Source: Gigaspora rosea (Eukaryota > Glomeromycota > Glomeromycetes > Diversisporales > Gigasporaceae). Taken from it: a DNA stretch of 64,000 bases. The stretch lies in contig QKWP01000626.1 of the NCBI GenBank assembly GCA_003550325.1, forward strand, positions 146,613 through 210,612, given 5' to 3'. This document shows, piece after piece, positions 35,188 to 46,743 of this stretch; within the stretch, counting starts at the first letter, position 1, and the number at the start of each line of letters is the position of its first letter. Both the position numbers and the translations under genes were made by a program. The notes below the pieces were generated by a model. The model saw only the letters and a list, made by a program, of their open reading frames with translations, made no database searches and was not told where the DNA came from.

Positions 35188-35503
35188 CTTTAAGGGTAGA
35201 GTATATGTAGATCATTTTTATATTACTAATTATGACTCTACTATGTAAATCAGATTACACAACACATTCATTATGGATGAGTTGCATAAATATAAATATA
35301 ACATTATAAAATACCACTAAACCTGTTTTTGAATACTTGTTTTATCAAAGTATCAAAAAAACCCATATTAACTAAGTTGGTATGATAAATTACTTACTAA
35401 GTTAATGAATTTTGCGAGTGACAATGCGAATCTAGCCAATCAAATCATGTAATTTACAAGTGATCTACAAGTGATCGATATAGGGTAAACTCTACCCTTA
35501 AAT
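35188..35503. mobile_element. TTAA-flanked MITE, second copy type
   Basis: TTAA-GGGTAGAGTATATGTAGATC at the left and TAAACTCTACCC-TTAA at the right. The inner TIR has diverged (GATCA is shared in both arms). Same GGGTAG/TTAA signature as 25631-26008. Confidence 0.75.
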
Positions 35504-35609
35504 TTAATAAAAATTTACTCACAATTGGTATATAATAGTACAGCAGGCCATATTTGATTTGTATTTAGCAAATGGGATAATATTAAATTTAGAAATTAAT
35601 ATATATTAG

Positions 35610-35886
35610 AATTTTTTTTAAGGTGAGATCATGCCTCTGGTCTTTGTTGAGTGCATATTGATCATTACAATATTATTGTTTACAATCTTTATACTATCTA
35701 CTAAATACTGAAACTTGGACTATTTTATTTATAACCTAAACCTACCAGAACTGACCATATTCCTATTAATATAGCTAGCCTGGTTTTGATGTCCCTTTTT
35801 TTAGCCAATAATTGGTATTTATATATCTGCCACTTTACACATATTTTCTAGTACCATTACTTCCAATTTGGTATTGTAATTCCAAG
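35610..35886 (-). mobile_element. 5'-truncated SINE copy
   Basis: Read on the minus strand this is about three-quarters identical by eye to 56300-56578, sharing ACCAAATTGGAAGTAATG, AAAACCAGGCTAGCTATAT, GGTAGGTTTAGGTTAT, AAAATAGTCCAAGT and GAGGCATGATC. It ends in an A-run. ATATATTAG flanks it on both sides (35601-35609 and 35887-35895), as expected for a truncated target-primed insertion. Confidence 0.85.
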
Positions 35887-35895
35887 ATATATTAG

Positions 35896-36479
35896 GATTT
35901 AATGTAAATTTAAATAAATAAACTTAATAAAATTTTATCAAGATAGCTTAAAATTAAAAAAAAATAAAATAAAATTTTATAGATTTACTATTAAATACAG
36001 CTTATTGATTTATCTATTTTAAAAAATAATTAAAATTTATTGCAAAAATAAGAGTAACAAGAACTCCAAAAATATACATAGACAGGTTAGACATTAGTTT
36101 GCTTATTTTTGTTTGTTTATACAAGTCTTTTTTATTTATAGTAATTAGTTTGCTTATTTCTGTTTTTTTTTACTTAACTTTTTATTTTTAATAATTTCTA
36201 AAAAACTTTACCTATTTATAGATATTTTAGAGTTCTGGGTAGTAATATGCATTATATAATATTGTTTTACTATACCCTCTACTCTCTTTCCTCTATATAA
36301 GTAGAATTTGATTAGCTTCTATAAATTAATCAACTATAAAATAAGCTTGTTTGAAATTAATTTTTGCAAATTAAATTGAAAGTAATTTTGGTATAGTACT
36401 AGATAACAAAAACTATCCACTCATTATATATAAAATAAAAAATGCTTATAACTTAAAAACAAATTATTTAAAAAATTTT
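35896..36479. other. AT-rich DNA, no gene seen
   Basis: Loose repeats of TTAGTTTGCTTATTTxTGTTT at 36095-36165. The downstream part of the Gypsy remnant could extend here but I cannot recognise it. Confidence 0.3.
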
Positions 36480-37020
36480 TCTTAAAGTATTGTTGCTTTT
36501 TCTAAACTACAATTCTGTATACTCTGTATTTCTACTAAAATATTAATAATACTTCTTTTTGATTCATAGTATATTCTATTAGTTAATTACACTATAGTTG
36601 ATTCTTTATCTTGTATTATTTTTAGATTTAGTTTTTTAACAAATCTTTCATTAATAAAATATTTGGATGTACCAAAATCAATTAAGATTAAAGCTTTCTG
36701 TCTTGGACTTTTTCTTCTACCTTGAGTGAATTTTCTTGGTAAAGAATATCAATACAATTGATATACTCATTTTTATTGTTAGCACATATTTCTTTTATAT
36801 TTACCTTTTCTACTTGACTAATTTCATTGCTTTTCTGGTTTTTTTTTTTTTTGCATTCATATACTAATTAACCTTTTTTGCTACATATAAATTATTAACT
36901 ATTTCTCTTATATATTTGCTTTTGCATATTACTTAATAAATTTAATAACTTTTTCTTATTAATTTTTGTAGGCTCTGTCTTTATTTTGTGCTTTATTTCT
37001 ATTCTATCCAATCCTATTAG
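36480..37020 (-). pseudogene. Decayed Ty3/Gypsy zinc knuckle and protease
   Basis: On the minus strand, about 36760-36590 gives a stretch resembling an aspartic protease of Gypsy type: KALILIDFGTSKYFINERFV then KKLNLK, where DFG stands in the position of the catalytic DSG/DTG. It is followed by a fragment like the protease flap region (RIYYESKRSIINILVEIQS). Just upstream, near 36840-36890, CSKKG and YEC in frame resemble the second half of a gag CCHC zinc knuckle. Several stops and frame changes show the gene is dead. It belongs with the gag remnant at 39895-41330, from which it is separated by later insertions. Confidence 0.6.
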
Positions 37021-37556
37021 AATAGAACTTGTTTTATATAGGTATTACCAGGTTTGTTTTTTTGTAGCTCAAACAGTCTATAATTACATACATATAGTTT
37101 GATTTCTTATATCTCACAGAGTCAAAATTTAATATAAGCTTTATAGTATTTTTTAGAGTTTTAGATGTGTAATACATTAGCAAAATAAATATATAAAATC
37201 TTATGAAAGAAATTGCATGCTGAAATCTTTCGAAAGAATTGTGATTGATGCAAAAGCTTTCAAAAAAACTACAATTTTTCAAAAGATTTTGGTATGCATT
37301 TCTTTCAAAATATTTCAAAATATATTGCGAATTATTGCGAAAAATGCAAAATATATTGCAAAATATTGTGAAATAGGCCAAATAAAACAATACAAACCTC
37401 TATCTAATTATCTTATTTTGGGGATTGCAGGAGGTAATATTTTGTATATTATTGTATAAAACTGTAGTTTTTCACAATATTTCACAATATTTCGCATATT
37501 TTCAAAATTTTAAAATATAAATTTTCACATTATCAAATTTTATATTTTTATTTATT

Positions 37557-37745
37557 GTCGTGGCTAAAGCTAGAAATTTAAATATTTTAATATGAAATTT
37601 ACAAATAATTTTGGAATGCATTTTGTATATTTTTTTTTTATAGTTAGAATTTAGGATTAGAGTTTATAATAAAAGAGTATAGTTGGATTTTAGCAGGGCT
37701 TATAGTTTTAAATCAAGACCTCTAATTTCCAGCTTCAGCCATGAC
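37557..37745. mobile_element. GTCATGGCT TIR element
   Basis: The left end GTCGTGGCTAAAGCTAGAAA pairs with the right end TTCCAGCTTCAGCCATGAC. ATTTATT flanks both sides. Internal GGATTTTAGCAGGGCTTATA (reverse TATAAGCCCTGCTAAAATCC) is shared with 52117-52337 in opposite orientation, so the two are members of one family. Confidence 0.75.
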
Positions 37746-37779
37746 ATTTATTATTTTTTTATAGAGTTTGCTATTTATT

Positions 37780-38115
37780 ACTACTGGTAATCACTACTGG
37801 TAATCAATTTGTTAATTAAAATTCAGAATCAGGTGCAACAAATAGATCAATTTTTGTATAACAAAAACAAAAAATTTTTTAAAAAATTGCTAAAATTGCT
37901 TCTAGACTAAAATTTTGTCTATGAAGCTACTTTTTTTTATACAAAAAAAAATTTCTTGCTAAATTTTACTATATACAAAGCCTCTATTCTAATCTTTAAC
38001 CTTTACCCTTACCCTAATATTAAAGAGATTTATTTTTATTTAATACAAACTGTTTATTTTTGTTTTATGCATTGTAGATTACACTAGTGATGATCACCAC
38101 AGATAATATGTAGTA
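37780..38115. mobile_element. 'AAATTCAGGTGTAA' family member with GTGATGATCACCAC ends
   Basis: The left end has two ACTACTGGTAATC words and the right end GTGATGATCACCACAG. The core includes AAATTCAGAATCAGGTGCAA, TTTCTTGCTAAATTTTACTA and TACCCTAATATTAAA, homologous to 8590, 24540 and 34282. No coding capacity. Confidence 0.65.
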
Positions 38116-38763
38116 ATTTTTTTATTTATATTATATATATTACATTTTAATATTTTTAATCAAAATTACATATTTTTATTATATATTATATTTTAATTAT
38201 TATAGATTCTTTACAGTATTATTTTTGCATTATTACATATTATTTTAACTACTTTCACACTTTATCGCATCTAATTCTATTACTATATACAAAAAACTAG
38301 CCCTATATACTTATTTTTGCTCACCTCATAGTTAGCTATTATCTTCACTTTGGCTATTTTTTTGTTTTGGCTATATCTTTGTTTTGCTCTCTTTTTCTAA
38401 ATACTTCCTAAAATAGTAAAGAAGTAAAAAAAAACATTTCTCAGAGTATTGGTGTTCTTACAAATTGCTAGAGAAATTTTGTAAAGTACCAGAAATTTGC
38501 AAAGTATTAAAGAAGTCAAAATAAATAAAATAAAATAAAAATTAAAAAAATAAATAAAAAAACAAAAGAAAAAACAAAAAATGTAAGCAAACTAATAAAA
38601 AAAATAAATAAAGCCCAAATTTTCATTTCTCTGAAATAAGAGTTCATGTTCATACAAATTCAAAAATTGCAAAAGCTATCTTGCAAAATGCCAGAAAGTA
38701 AGGGTTCTGTTTTTGCAAAGTGCTGAAATAAAATAATTAATAAAAAAATAGAGAAAAGACCAC

Positions 38764-38764
<1 letters not shown>

Positions 38765-38856
<92 letters not shown>

Positions 38857-38888
38857 AAAAAAAAAAAAAAAATAAAAAAAAAAAAAAC
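38765..38888. repeat. ~120-bp poly(A) tract
   Basis: Almost uninterrupted A with a few T. It sits directly against the C-rich minisatellite. Homopolymer length in the assembly should be treated as approximate. Confidence 0.95.
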
Positions 38889-39210
38889 CCCTTTTTAAGG
38901 GCTTTACCCTCCCTCCCTTTTACCCCTCTCTCCCTTTTACCCCTCTCTCCCTTTTACCCCTCTCTCCCTTTTACCCCTCTCTCCCTTTTACCCCTCTCTC
39001 CCTTTTACCCCTCTCTCCCTTTTACCCCTCTCTCCCTTTTACCCCTCTCTCCCTTTTACCCCTCTCTCCCTTTTACCCCTCTCTCCCTTTTACCCTTTCC
39101 CTTTTACTCCTCTCTCCTTTTTACCCCTTTCTCCCTTTTACCCCTTTCTCCCTTTTATCCTCTCTCCTTTTTATCCCTCTCTCCCTTTTACCCCTCTCTC
39201 CTTTTTACCT
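38889..39210. repeat. 17-bp polypyrimidine minisatellite CCCCTCTCTCCCTTTTA
   Basis: About 18 head-to-tail copies of CCCCTCTCTCCCTTTTA, the first ten nearly identical and the later ones diverged. One strand is purely pyrimidine apart from a single A per unit, and the other strand has GGGAGAGAGGGG in every unit. The tract begins where the poly(A) tract ends. Confidence 0.95.
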
Positions 39211-39235
39211 GCCGGGTTATTATAGCCCAATTTTT

Positions 39236-39420
39236 CATTAGCACATTTCAAATATAACATTTATAAAAATTACCCCATTACCATTCTTTCAAATATACTC
39301 ATTTTACCCATTACCTATTTTCAAATATAACCTTTTTCTCCAATACCTACTTTTCAAATATAACCTTTTTTAAAAAATGGACCACCATTAGCTATTTTTC
39401 AACTATGACCTCACATAGAT
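39236..39420. repeat. ~36-bp repeat TTTCAAATATAACCTTTTT
   Basis: Four to five degenerate copies of CCATTACCTATTTTCAAATA followed by TAACCTTTTT immediately after the C-rich minisatellite. Confidence 0.7.
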
Positions 39421-39894
39421 TGTTCGGGGTCCTTCTAAATTGGCATGTGCAAAGTGCTAAAATGTTGTTGGTTTTCTTTCAAAAAGCTAGTGTTCTTGTA
39501 AAATATGAAAAAATTAAAAATAAATAAATAAAAAAAAACAAAAACAAAACAAAAGCAAAAAAAGTGAAGCTGATAAAAAAACAAAAATAAAAAAACAAAA
39601 CAAATAAAAAACAATGTGAATAGAAGATCTAATTTGATCTTTAATCCAGATTTGTAGATTGATTTTAATATATTTGAAGTATTTTGAAAATATAGTCCAA
39701 TGTGTTCTTGATATAACCCTGGTTACATATCTACTAATCTAGCTAGTCCTTTCAAAAAATATTTCAAATTCACTTTCGAAAACATTTTTAATCTGAAATA
39801 TTTTGAAATACATTGCAAAATATTTCAAAATATTTTGCATATATGAAATTTTTTGAAAGACTTTGCAGATTCACAAGATCTTTTGAAAGATTGT

Positions 39895-41330
39895 ACTACT
39901 ATAAATTTGCTGATATAGCTTATCTCAGCTTTTATATACCTTTTAACCCTTCTATAAAGTACATTACTTTAATCTACTTTATATATCTCCTCAATTTGAT
40001 CTAGCACATTTCTAAATCTTAATATATATTTTGGGCTAATGTTACTTGTTTTAAATTAGTTAATTCTAACTATAGAAATTGCTGATAACTTGGAGGTTGA
40101 AAAACAGCTTTTATTGCTACTACAAATGCACTCTAATCTTCAAAAGGTTTTTTGGCTTTACTTGTTTGCACTAAGTTCAGGTACTATTGTAGTACAGCAT
40201 ATTTTAACCCTGTGATGATATATTGTAGGCTTTCTTCTTTCTCTATCTTTTTAGCTTTAAATAGAAGGTCCACCTAAACTAACTATATATTAATACATTT
40301 TGTTTTTACTGTTTTTGAAAGTTAGTAGTTGTACTGTAAGGCAGTATTGGGTTGGAACAGGAACAGAGACAATGAACAGTCTGAAACACCAAAATGTTTA
40401 ATGTTCCAGACAATAAAATTATAATAAGGGGCAGTGTTGTCATGTTTACTATGTTCGAAACTTTTTTTACCCATGTTTACGTCCAAATGTCCATAGTGTC
40501 CACAACTGTCCAAAGAATATTTTGGCTTTAAAATTTAATAAATTAGTTTAAGATAATATGATTATTTATTTTTTATAGTTCTGAATATTTTTTTGAAAAG
40601 AAAAAAATAGATTATCTTAATAAAATTTTAAGTAATTTAGGTTTATTTTTTGTCTACAATTGTCCACAATTGTCCACAAATTGTCTAGAGCTGTCTTGTA
40701 ACAATACTAATAAGAGGCACTTTATTAGCTATTTAGATTAGTTGTAAGTTCTTGTACATTAGGTAGTGTATAAAATCTGCTCACAAAAGTATGTAAATCT
40801 TGTACACATTGTATATAATTTATGTGAACAATTTTAAAAATTTGCACTATATGGCTTGTTATATAATTAAATTTATATAGAGAAATCAAAATATTATAGA
40901 ATAAATTATATGCACAGTGTGCTCTATGTGCGAACTTCTGTATTTTATAAATAAATTTAGTGTACTATTTGGCCCAAAGTATGTGAATTACGTGCACATT
41001 TCTAGCCAAAAATATAAAACTTTTTAAAAACATGTATACATGAATATATTCTGCACATAGATTTTATATACTGGCATTAGGTGCTATTATGACTATGGAA
41101 CATTGTCTGGGACATAGAATGTCAGGGACTGTGCAATTTTAATAGGACAATATCTGAACCCAATACTGCCATAAGGTTTCTTGATTGCTTTGTATATGTT
41201 TTAGGGACTGTAAGTAATTGGCTTTTTGCACAATAATAGTTTGCATTTTTTGTTGTAGTTCCTGTTGTAGTTCTACTACTATTAACAATCTTTGGTTCAT
41301 TTGATCTTGGTTAATCAAGAATTGTTAAAA
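39895..41330 (-). pseudogene. Decayed Ty3/Gypsy gag, split by a MITE
   Basis: The minus-strand translation of 40290-39900 reads like a retrotransposon gag capsid domain: AFVVAIKAVFQPPSYQQFL, then LELTNLKQVTLAQN, then VMYFIEGLKRYIKAEISY. This is the usual order of conserved blocks ending in FIxGL. Several in-frame stops and at least one frame change disrupt it. The upstream part continues beyond the hAT-like MITE (40342-41168) at about 41280-41180, with a glutamine-rich coiled-coil-like stretch (LQQELQQKMQTIIVQK). It was inactivated first and then interrupted. It belongs with the protease remnant at 36480-37020. Confidence 0.65.
40334..41176. mobile_element. hAT-like MITE inserted in the gag remnant
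   Basis: The element (40342-41168) has the perfect 12-bp ends CAGTATTGGGTT / AACCCAATACTG. The flanking octamers CTGTAAGG and CCATAAGG match at 6 of 8 positions. Subterminal DNA is rich in TGTCCACAA / GGACA / GGAACA words at both ends. The interior is AT-rich without a transposase frame, so it is non-autonomous. Confidence 0.8.
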
Positions 41331-41529
41331 GAGTGCTATGAAATTGGTTAGTATATCTTGCTTGCTCATATTTGATGGATATTGGAATATTGTTGCTAAG
41401 AGTTGTTGGCCACTTAACTTGTATACCCATTTGACTTTTAGAAAATTTTTCTTCTTTCTATTTTTTTTTTTTACAATTTTTCAACTTTATCCGCTTTTTG
41501 TTGCTACCAAGTATAATAGTTATTAACTA

Positions 41530-41679
41530 CTATATTCAGTGTTGGGCTCACTTATAAGTCCAGTAAAATTGAACTGGAACTGGACTTATAAATAGTCCAC
41601 TGGACTTATAAGTCCAGTAGTCCAGTTTATAAGTCCAGTAAAATGGACTTTTGGTCCAGAGCCCAACACTGACTGTATT
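41530..41679. mobile_element. 134-bp hAT-like MITE with GGACTTATAAGTCC words
   Basis: The element (41538-41671) begins CAGTGTTGGGCTC and ends with its exact inverse. The flanking octamers ACTATATT and ACTGTATT differ at one position. The interior is essentially an array of the perfect palindrome GGACTTATAAGTCC and its pieces, so the whole element can fold in many registers. Confidence 0.9.
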
Positions 41680-41971
41680 AGATCAATTGGAATTATCTTT
41701 TATAGTCTAGATTGTGAGGTTGTTTGTTTGTAAGCAATATAGGGTTGATTATTGCAATAAAGCAATCAATTTGAAACACCTCTTTTAAGGTCTTTTTCAT
41801 TCTTATATATAATTCCATTTCATTCAGTAATTACATATTTGTTTAATAATTACATATTCAAGTGTACTTGTATAACTACCTATAATTGCATATTATTATC
41901 ATCTAATCATGCATGATGTACCTATTACCTTGTTTGTTATCAGGTTTCTGATCCTACAAGTCATATAATCA

Positions 41972-42268
41972 TGTAATACTAGGGTTTCTCAAATTCAAAT
42001 CAAATATTGGATCAATTTGAATTTGATCAAACCAAATTAATCCTGATTTGAATTTGATTTGATTCAAATATTTGAATTTGAATTTGATTTGAATTTGAAT
42101 TTTTAATAGTAATTTTCAAATCAAATCAAATATTTGTCAAATCAAATCAATTTTGGCCATATTTGAATTTGATCAAATCAAATATAGTCAAATTTGAATT
42201 TGAATTTAATCAAATATTTGATTCAAATATTTGAAGATCAAATCAAATTGCGGAACCCTATGTAATAC
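41972..42268. mobile_element. 281-bp hAT-like MITE with TTTGAATTTGAAT words
   Basis: The element (41980-42260) begins TAGGGTTTCTC and ends GCGGAACCCTA. Exact octamers TGTAATAC flank it at 41972-41979 and 42261-42268. The interior is an array of ATTTGAATTTGAT and its complement ATCAAATCAAAT. It is among the clearest word-array elements in the window. Confidence 0.93.
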
Positions 42269-44458
42269 TGTATCAGAATACTGATTATGCTTTGTGGCTT
42301 TTGTCTCTGTGTTACTAATACTACTATAGCAAGTTTTTAAAATTAAATAAATTAGCTCCAAACCTAGCCAGAATTCTAAAGAACTCTAATATACTGTATG
42401 TTACTAAATAGAAGCAACCAAAATATTGCAAAAAAAATAAAAATTTTTTTGAGACAAGTAAAGGAGTTGCTTCTATTCAAATCAAATTTTATTATTAAAA
42501 TTTAATCACTTTAGTCAAATTTTTGGCTCTATAATTTAGGAGTTGCTTTTATTTAGTAGTTGCTTTTAATTAGTAATATATTGTAACTTAAATTTGAGTA
42601 TATATAATTTTGGCAGTATTTTAGCCAAATAGAAATATATATAGAGTAAATTTTAAAAAAAATTTACTATATAAAAATACAATATTTGATAAATTTTTTT
42701 AAAAGTTCTTTTTTAGAAATATCTAAGTTATATTAGAGTTTTTTGGAGTTTTGTCTAATGAATTATCTAACTTTGAAGACTTTTTTTTTTAAGATAAGGC
42801 CTTGTATATATCTTTATTAGGTAATTTGTATAAGTAGTTACATAGTATATAAACAACTTAAATTGTACAGAAACAAACATATATAAATTATATGCAAGAA
42901 TAAAGGCTTAGACTAATTATCTGTAACCTAAACCTACTAGTGTGATCAAGACTCATCTAGATTTGAATAGTTAAAATATTGTTGTTGGAGTACTGTATTT
43001 GATTTACATTGTGGACAAATGTTAATTTTGCAAAGAGCTTAACCTATTAGTAGCCAATTATTAGAGTTAGAGTGTAATTGATCAGGAAGGCTACAAAGGT
43101 ATTGGTTTTATGCTAGTGCAACTTGTTGTGAAGTAGGTGTTGTTGTATTGTTTAAGTGTGCTTATTTTTAAAAAGAATATTATTTGCTCTTTTCTATTGG
43201 GCAAAGAAAACACAGTATAGCATTCATATTTGCTTGTATATTTTCTTTAACATTCTAAGAAATATTTAATAATGATTTGTGATGCTTGCTTGTAAAATAG
43301 GTTAAAAGGTATTTTTTTTGAATTAAAGGTCTTGGAATGAGACCTTTGAGAGTAAAATTTAGTGAATAAGAGTATAGCTGACTTTGAAAACTTGTTACTA
43401 ATTATAAACATATAAAAGATACAAATAGAATCTATTTGAATAAAAGTGAGTTTATTATACTGTACTTATTATATTTTAATTTTGCTTAAGCACTAATTGT
43501 AAATATTGTTTTATACTTATAAAAATAATATAAAAATTTCTATATTTATATATATAATTTTATAAAAACTTGGTTATATTGTGATTCAATAATCTAAATT
43601 AATAATATTTTTAAAAAAACTATTATATATAATAATTTTATATAAAAAATATAATTAGTTCAATGCAGGACACCTAAAGGCTAAAAACATATAAGTTGTT
43701 CCTTTTTCAAAAATTTATAATAAAATTTGATATTTTTGAAATCCTGCATTTTGATTGGTTAAAAATTAATTTTTATTTTTAATTTTTAAAATTAATTTTA
43801 AATATTTTAAAATTAATCAATAGCTATAAGCCAAAACACGTGACTTGTTTTATTTTGAGGTAATTTTTTTTGTAACATATAAAAATCCTATCTCTTAATT
43901 TGTTATGCAGGCATATTTGCCTGTGAAAATTTTAAAATTTTAAAATTTTTAAATAAAATCTTAAATATTAATTTTAGCTATATACTTTCTAAGTAAAAAA
44001 TATAATATTAGTTTTGTTTTATCAACTTTATTATAAAATTTTTTTAAAATTATTAAAAAACTTTGGTGTAATAAAAGTTTAAAGTTTTTATTTTAAAATT
44101 TTTACTATAAAATTTTTCTTTAGGTTTCTCAAATTTTATATGTACCAAAAAAAAAAAAAATTTTCACTTCTAATACAAGTCTTAATTTTTACAAGTAAAT
44201 CATATAAAGTCAAATAATGAAAGTTGTCATCCTTTATATAAACTACAATATTGTATTAGAAACTATATTTTTAAAACCAATATTTAAAGAATTCACCAAG
44301 ATATTGTAAAATATTTTTTTGGTTAAAAAATTTCTTTAAAATTTAATATTGTCAGCTTATAATCAACATAAACTTTTTGTCTTATAATATAAATTTAAAT
44401 AATTCAAAAATATAATCCTTGTTATTAAATATTATAATACCAATTTTATTTAAATATT
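42269..44458. other. AT-rich DNA; possible degraded coding on minus strand
   Basis: Around 43380-42960 the minus strand has fairly protein-like pieces (for example KINICPQCKSNTVLQQQYF) broken by stops and frame changes. I cannot name the family. The rest is simple A/T-rich sequence. Confidence 0.25.
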
Positions 44459-44989
44459 TTAATTCATGAGTTACGAGAGATGTACAGAATTTCTATATAT
44501 AGAAATGGGAATATTAAATAATAAAAACAATTAATATGTATAATCTGGAGCGGAATTAAAATTTCACAATTCCTGTCAAGTTAACATCTTTTGTATTGCT
44601 AACCAAACTGTAGAGACAGTTTTCTCTTTCTAATGGTGGTAAAATCATCAAAATTGGCCTAATATATCAAGGGGTATTCTTATTTTTGTCTTTGTAGCTA
44701 TATGGAATTTCTTTGCAGCTCTGCAAAGAAATTTCATATGATCATAAAGACAAAAATGAGAATATCTCTTGATATATTGGGCCAATTTTGATGATTTTAC
44801 TACTATTAGAAAGAGAAAACTTGTCTCTACAGTTTGGTTAGCAATACAAAAGATGTTAACTTGACAGGAATTGTGAAATTTTAATTCCGGCTCTAGATTA
44901 TAGATATTAATTGTTTTTATTATATTTAATATCCACTCATGTATATATAGTATTACTATAGTAATTCTTTTCATCTCTCATGAATTACT
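44459..44989. mobile_element. ~530-bp near-perfect foldback element
   Basis: The two halves are inverted copies around GCAGCTCTGC (about 44715-44724). Matching blocks run outward through AAGAAATTTCATATG, GACAAAAATGAGAATA, ATCAAAATTGGCC, ACAGTTTGGTTAGCAATAC, AAAGATGTTAACTTGACAGG, AATTGTTTTTATTATAT and finally CATGAATT at the tips (AATTCATGAG / CTCATGAATT). A 108-codon minus-strand frame inside is not considered real. Possibly two copies of an element inserted head to head. Confidence 0.9.
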
Positions 44990-45978
44990 AATTAAATAAT
45001 TAAAAAATAGATCAGAGGTATATTTATAGTAATTATACAGGCAAATTTGCCTGTGAAGTAGTACAAACTAAGGAATACTTTTAAACAGCATAAAAAACTT
45101 TCTTATTTTTCAGAAATACATGGTTTATTAAGCAATCAAAAACTATCATAATATAAATATATGATAAATATTTATTGAACAAGATAGCTAATAGCAAGTA
45201 TAGTCTGTATATTATAATTATTTAAAAGAATTGCATTGTAGAAGAATTATATTACTTATTTAGACAACAATAGCAACTTTTACACTGTATAAATATTATT
45301 TAAAAAATTTTTTTTAATTACAAGTTAAGCAACCTCTAATAGTACTCTATACAAGTAATAAAACTATAATAGTATTATATATATAAAATGAATTTATTAA
45401 ATTAACTATCTTCTAATTATACATAGCTCTTAAAAAACACCTGTAAAATTTATAAATAAAATGAGTTAATTATTTGAATAAAAAAGAAATAAAAAAAAAC
45501 AAAGTTAAACTCTACAAATTAAGCAAAGTAATATGTTTTTATTATTTGCTACTATACAGTAGATAATACTTTAACTCTTTTAGATTTACTTTAAGTCATG
45601 CAATGCAAAGTGATGAACTTTATTTTTTTGATAAGACACTTATTTGAAGGTTGTTCAATTAGTAAAGTATTATGTCAGTATTTTAAGTTTGCTTATACCC
45701 AAAACTTTCAGTTTTATATTACTAAGTTATATAAATACTTGTTTAATGTCAATCCTAGAAATTATCAGATTCAAAAGTTTTTCATACTCTTTTAAACTTT
45801 TATATAGGCAATCAAAAGTAGAAACCACCAAATTGTTTATAAATAAATTTTTTCTGGACTTTAAATTAAAATATCACAACAACTATTAAACCGAACTTGA
45901 TAAATTTTTTTTATTTAATTCTAGATAGTTATAAAATTAAAATAAAAAAAATTATTAGGTTTGGTTTGATAGTTGTGG
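44990..45978. other. AT-rich DNA, no gene seen
   Basis: Frames of 65-81 codons at 45598-45889 overlap one another and look compositional. Nothing recognised. Confidence 0.35.
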
Positions 45979-46302
45979 TTCAGCTTACCTCACTGATGCT
46001 CGTTTCATAGACATAACATTTCACCAACAACAATTCATCGACATGTTATTTTACCGACAGTTTAGTCACTGAAACTCATTTTACTGACAAAATAATTCTG
46101 GTCATTGTCATTAGGGTCTGGCTAGAATTAGGGTTAGGGTCAGGCTAGATTAGGGTCTATAAAATGAGCTTTGGTGAAATAAATTGTCAGTGAAATAAAC
46201 TTGTCAGCAAAATAATTGTTGGTAAAATAAACATGTCAGTGAATTTTTGTCAATGAAATGTTATATCTACGAAATGAGCATTGGTGAAGTGATACGTATC
46301 CG
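45979..46302. mobile_element. TIR element family 'GTTCAGCT...CGGATACG', copy 1
   Basis: The left end GTTCAGCTTACCTCACTGAT and right end ATTGGTGAAGTGATACGTAT (then CCG) form an inverted pair around GATGCTCGTTTCATAGACAT. The subterminal DNA is an array of words like TTTCACCAACAA / TTGTCAGTGAAATAAA. The same element lies inverted at 54257-54597. TGATAGTTGT occurs just outside both ends (about 45967 and 46307). Non-coding. Confidence 0.8.
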
Positions 46303-46743
46303 TAATTGATAGTTGTCAAGATATTTTAATAAAAATTTTTAAAAAAACTTACTAAAACAATTTGGGCTTTTAACTTCCTATAGATTAGTGCAAAAATGTA
46401 AATATACAACTAAAATTTTTATTGTCTACAGTATATAAAAAGTTTTATATATAAGCTGTTTATACAATTTTTTATACTAAATATAATAGGGTTTGAGCTA
46501 TCTTTTAATAATTTATTATTATTTTATAGATATTTTGTTGAATAATAAATTTTCTAAAAAAATTTTTTTTAAAAAAAGCATTATTTTCAGAAAAAATCAT
46601 TTTTGCAACCAATATGCAATACAGTATATTAATTAAATATATTGCTATATATATGCTAAAGTTATAGATAAATTTTTAGCTTAATTGGATTATAGTTATT
46701 GAAATATAAATTTTTTAAATTTATTATCAATTTACTATATACA
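46303..46743. other. AT-rich DNA, no gene seen
   Basis: Nothing recognised. Confidence 0.35.

Larger units (their letters stand above)
37195..39895. mobile_element. Composite insertion with TTTCAAAATATT arrays at both ends
   Basis: Both ends (37195-37510 and 39740-39895) consist of degenerate TTTCAAAATATT / CTTTCGAAAG / TTGCAAAATATT words, mutually inverted, and the segment lies between the protease and gag parts of one Gypsy element. I infer a large non-autonomous element, or several nested ones, that split the Gypsy copy. Inside are the TIR element at 37557, a core-family copy at 37780, the poly(A) tract and the C-rich minisatellite. The exact termini are uncertain. Confidence 0.4.

Noticed and set aside
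41972..42268. Simple TTGAATTTGAT microsatellite
   Set aside because: Exact TGTAATAC octamers and TAGGGTT/AACCCTA ends show a transposed element, not just a microsatellite.
44648..44974. 108-codon minus-strand frame
   Set aside because: Lies in one arm and the centre of the foldback element; no protein-like features.
46125..46160. Telomere-like TTAGGGTTAGGG
   Set aside because: Only one or two units, inside a MITE's centre (also around 55250 and 55480 inside another element). No tandem telomeric array.
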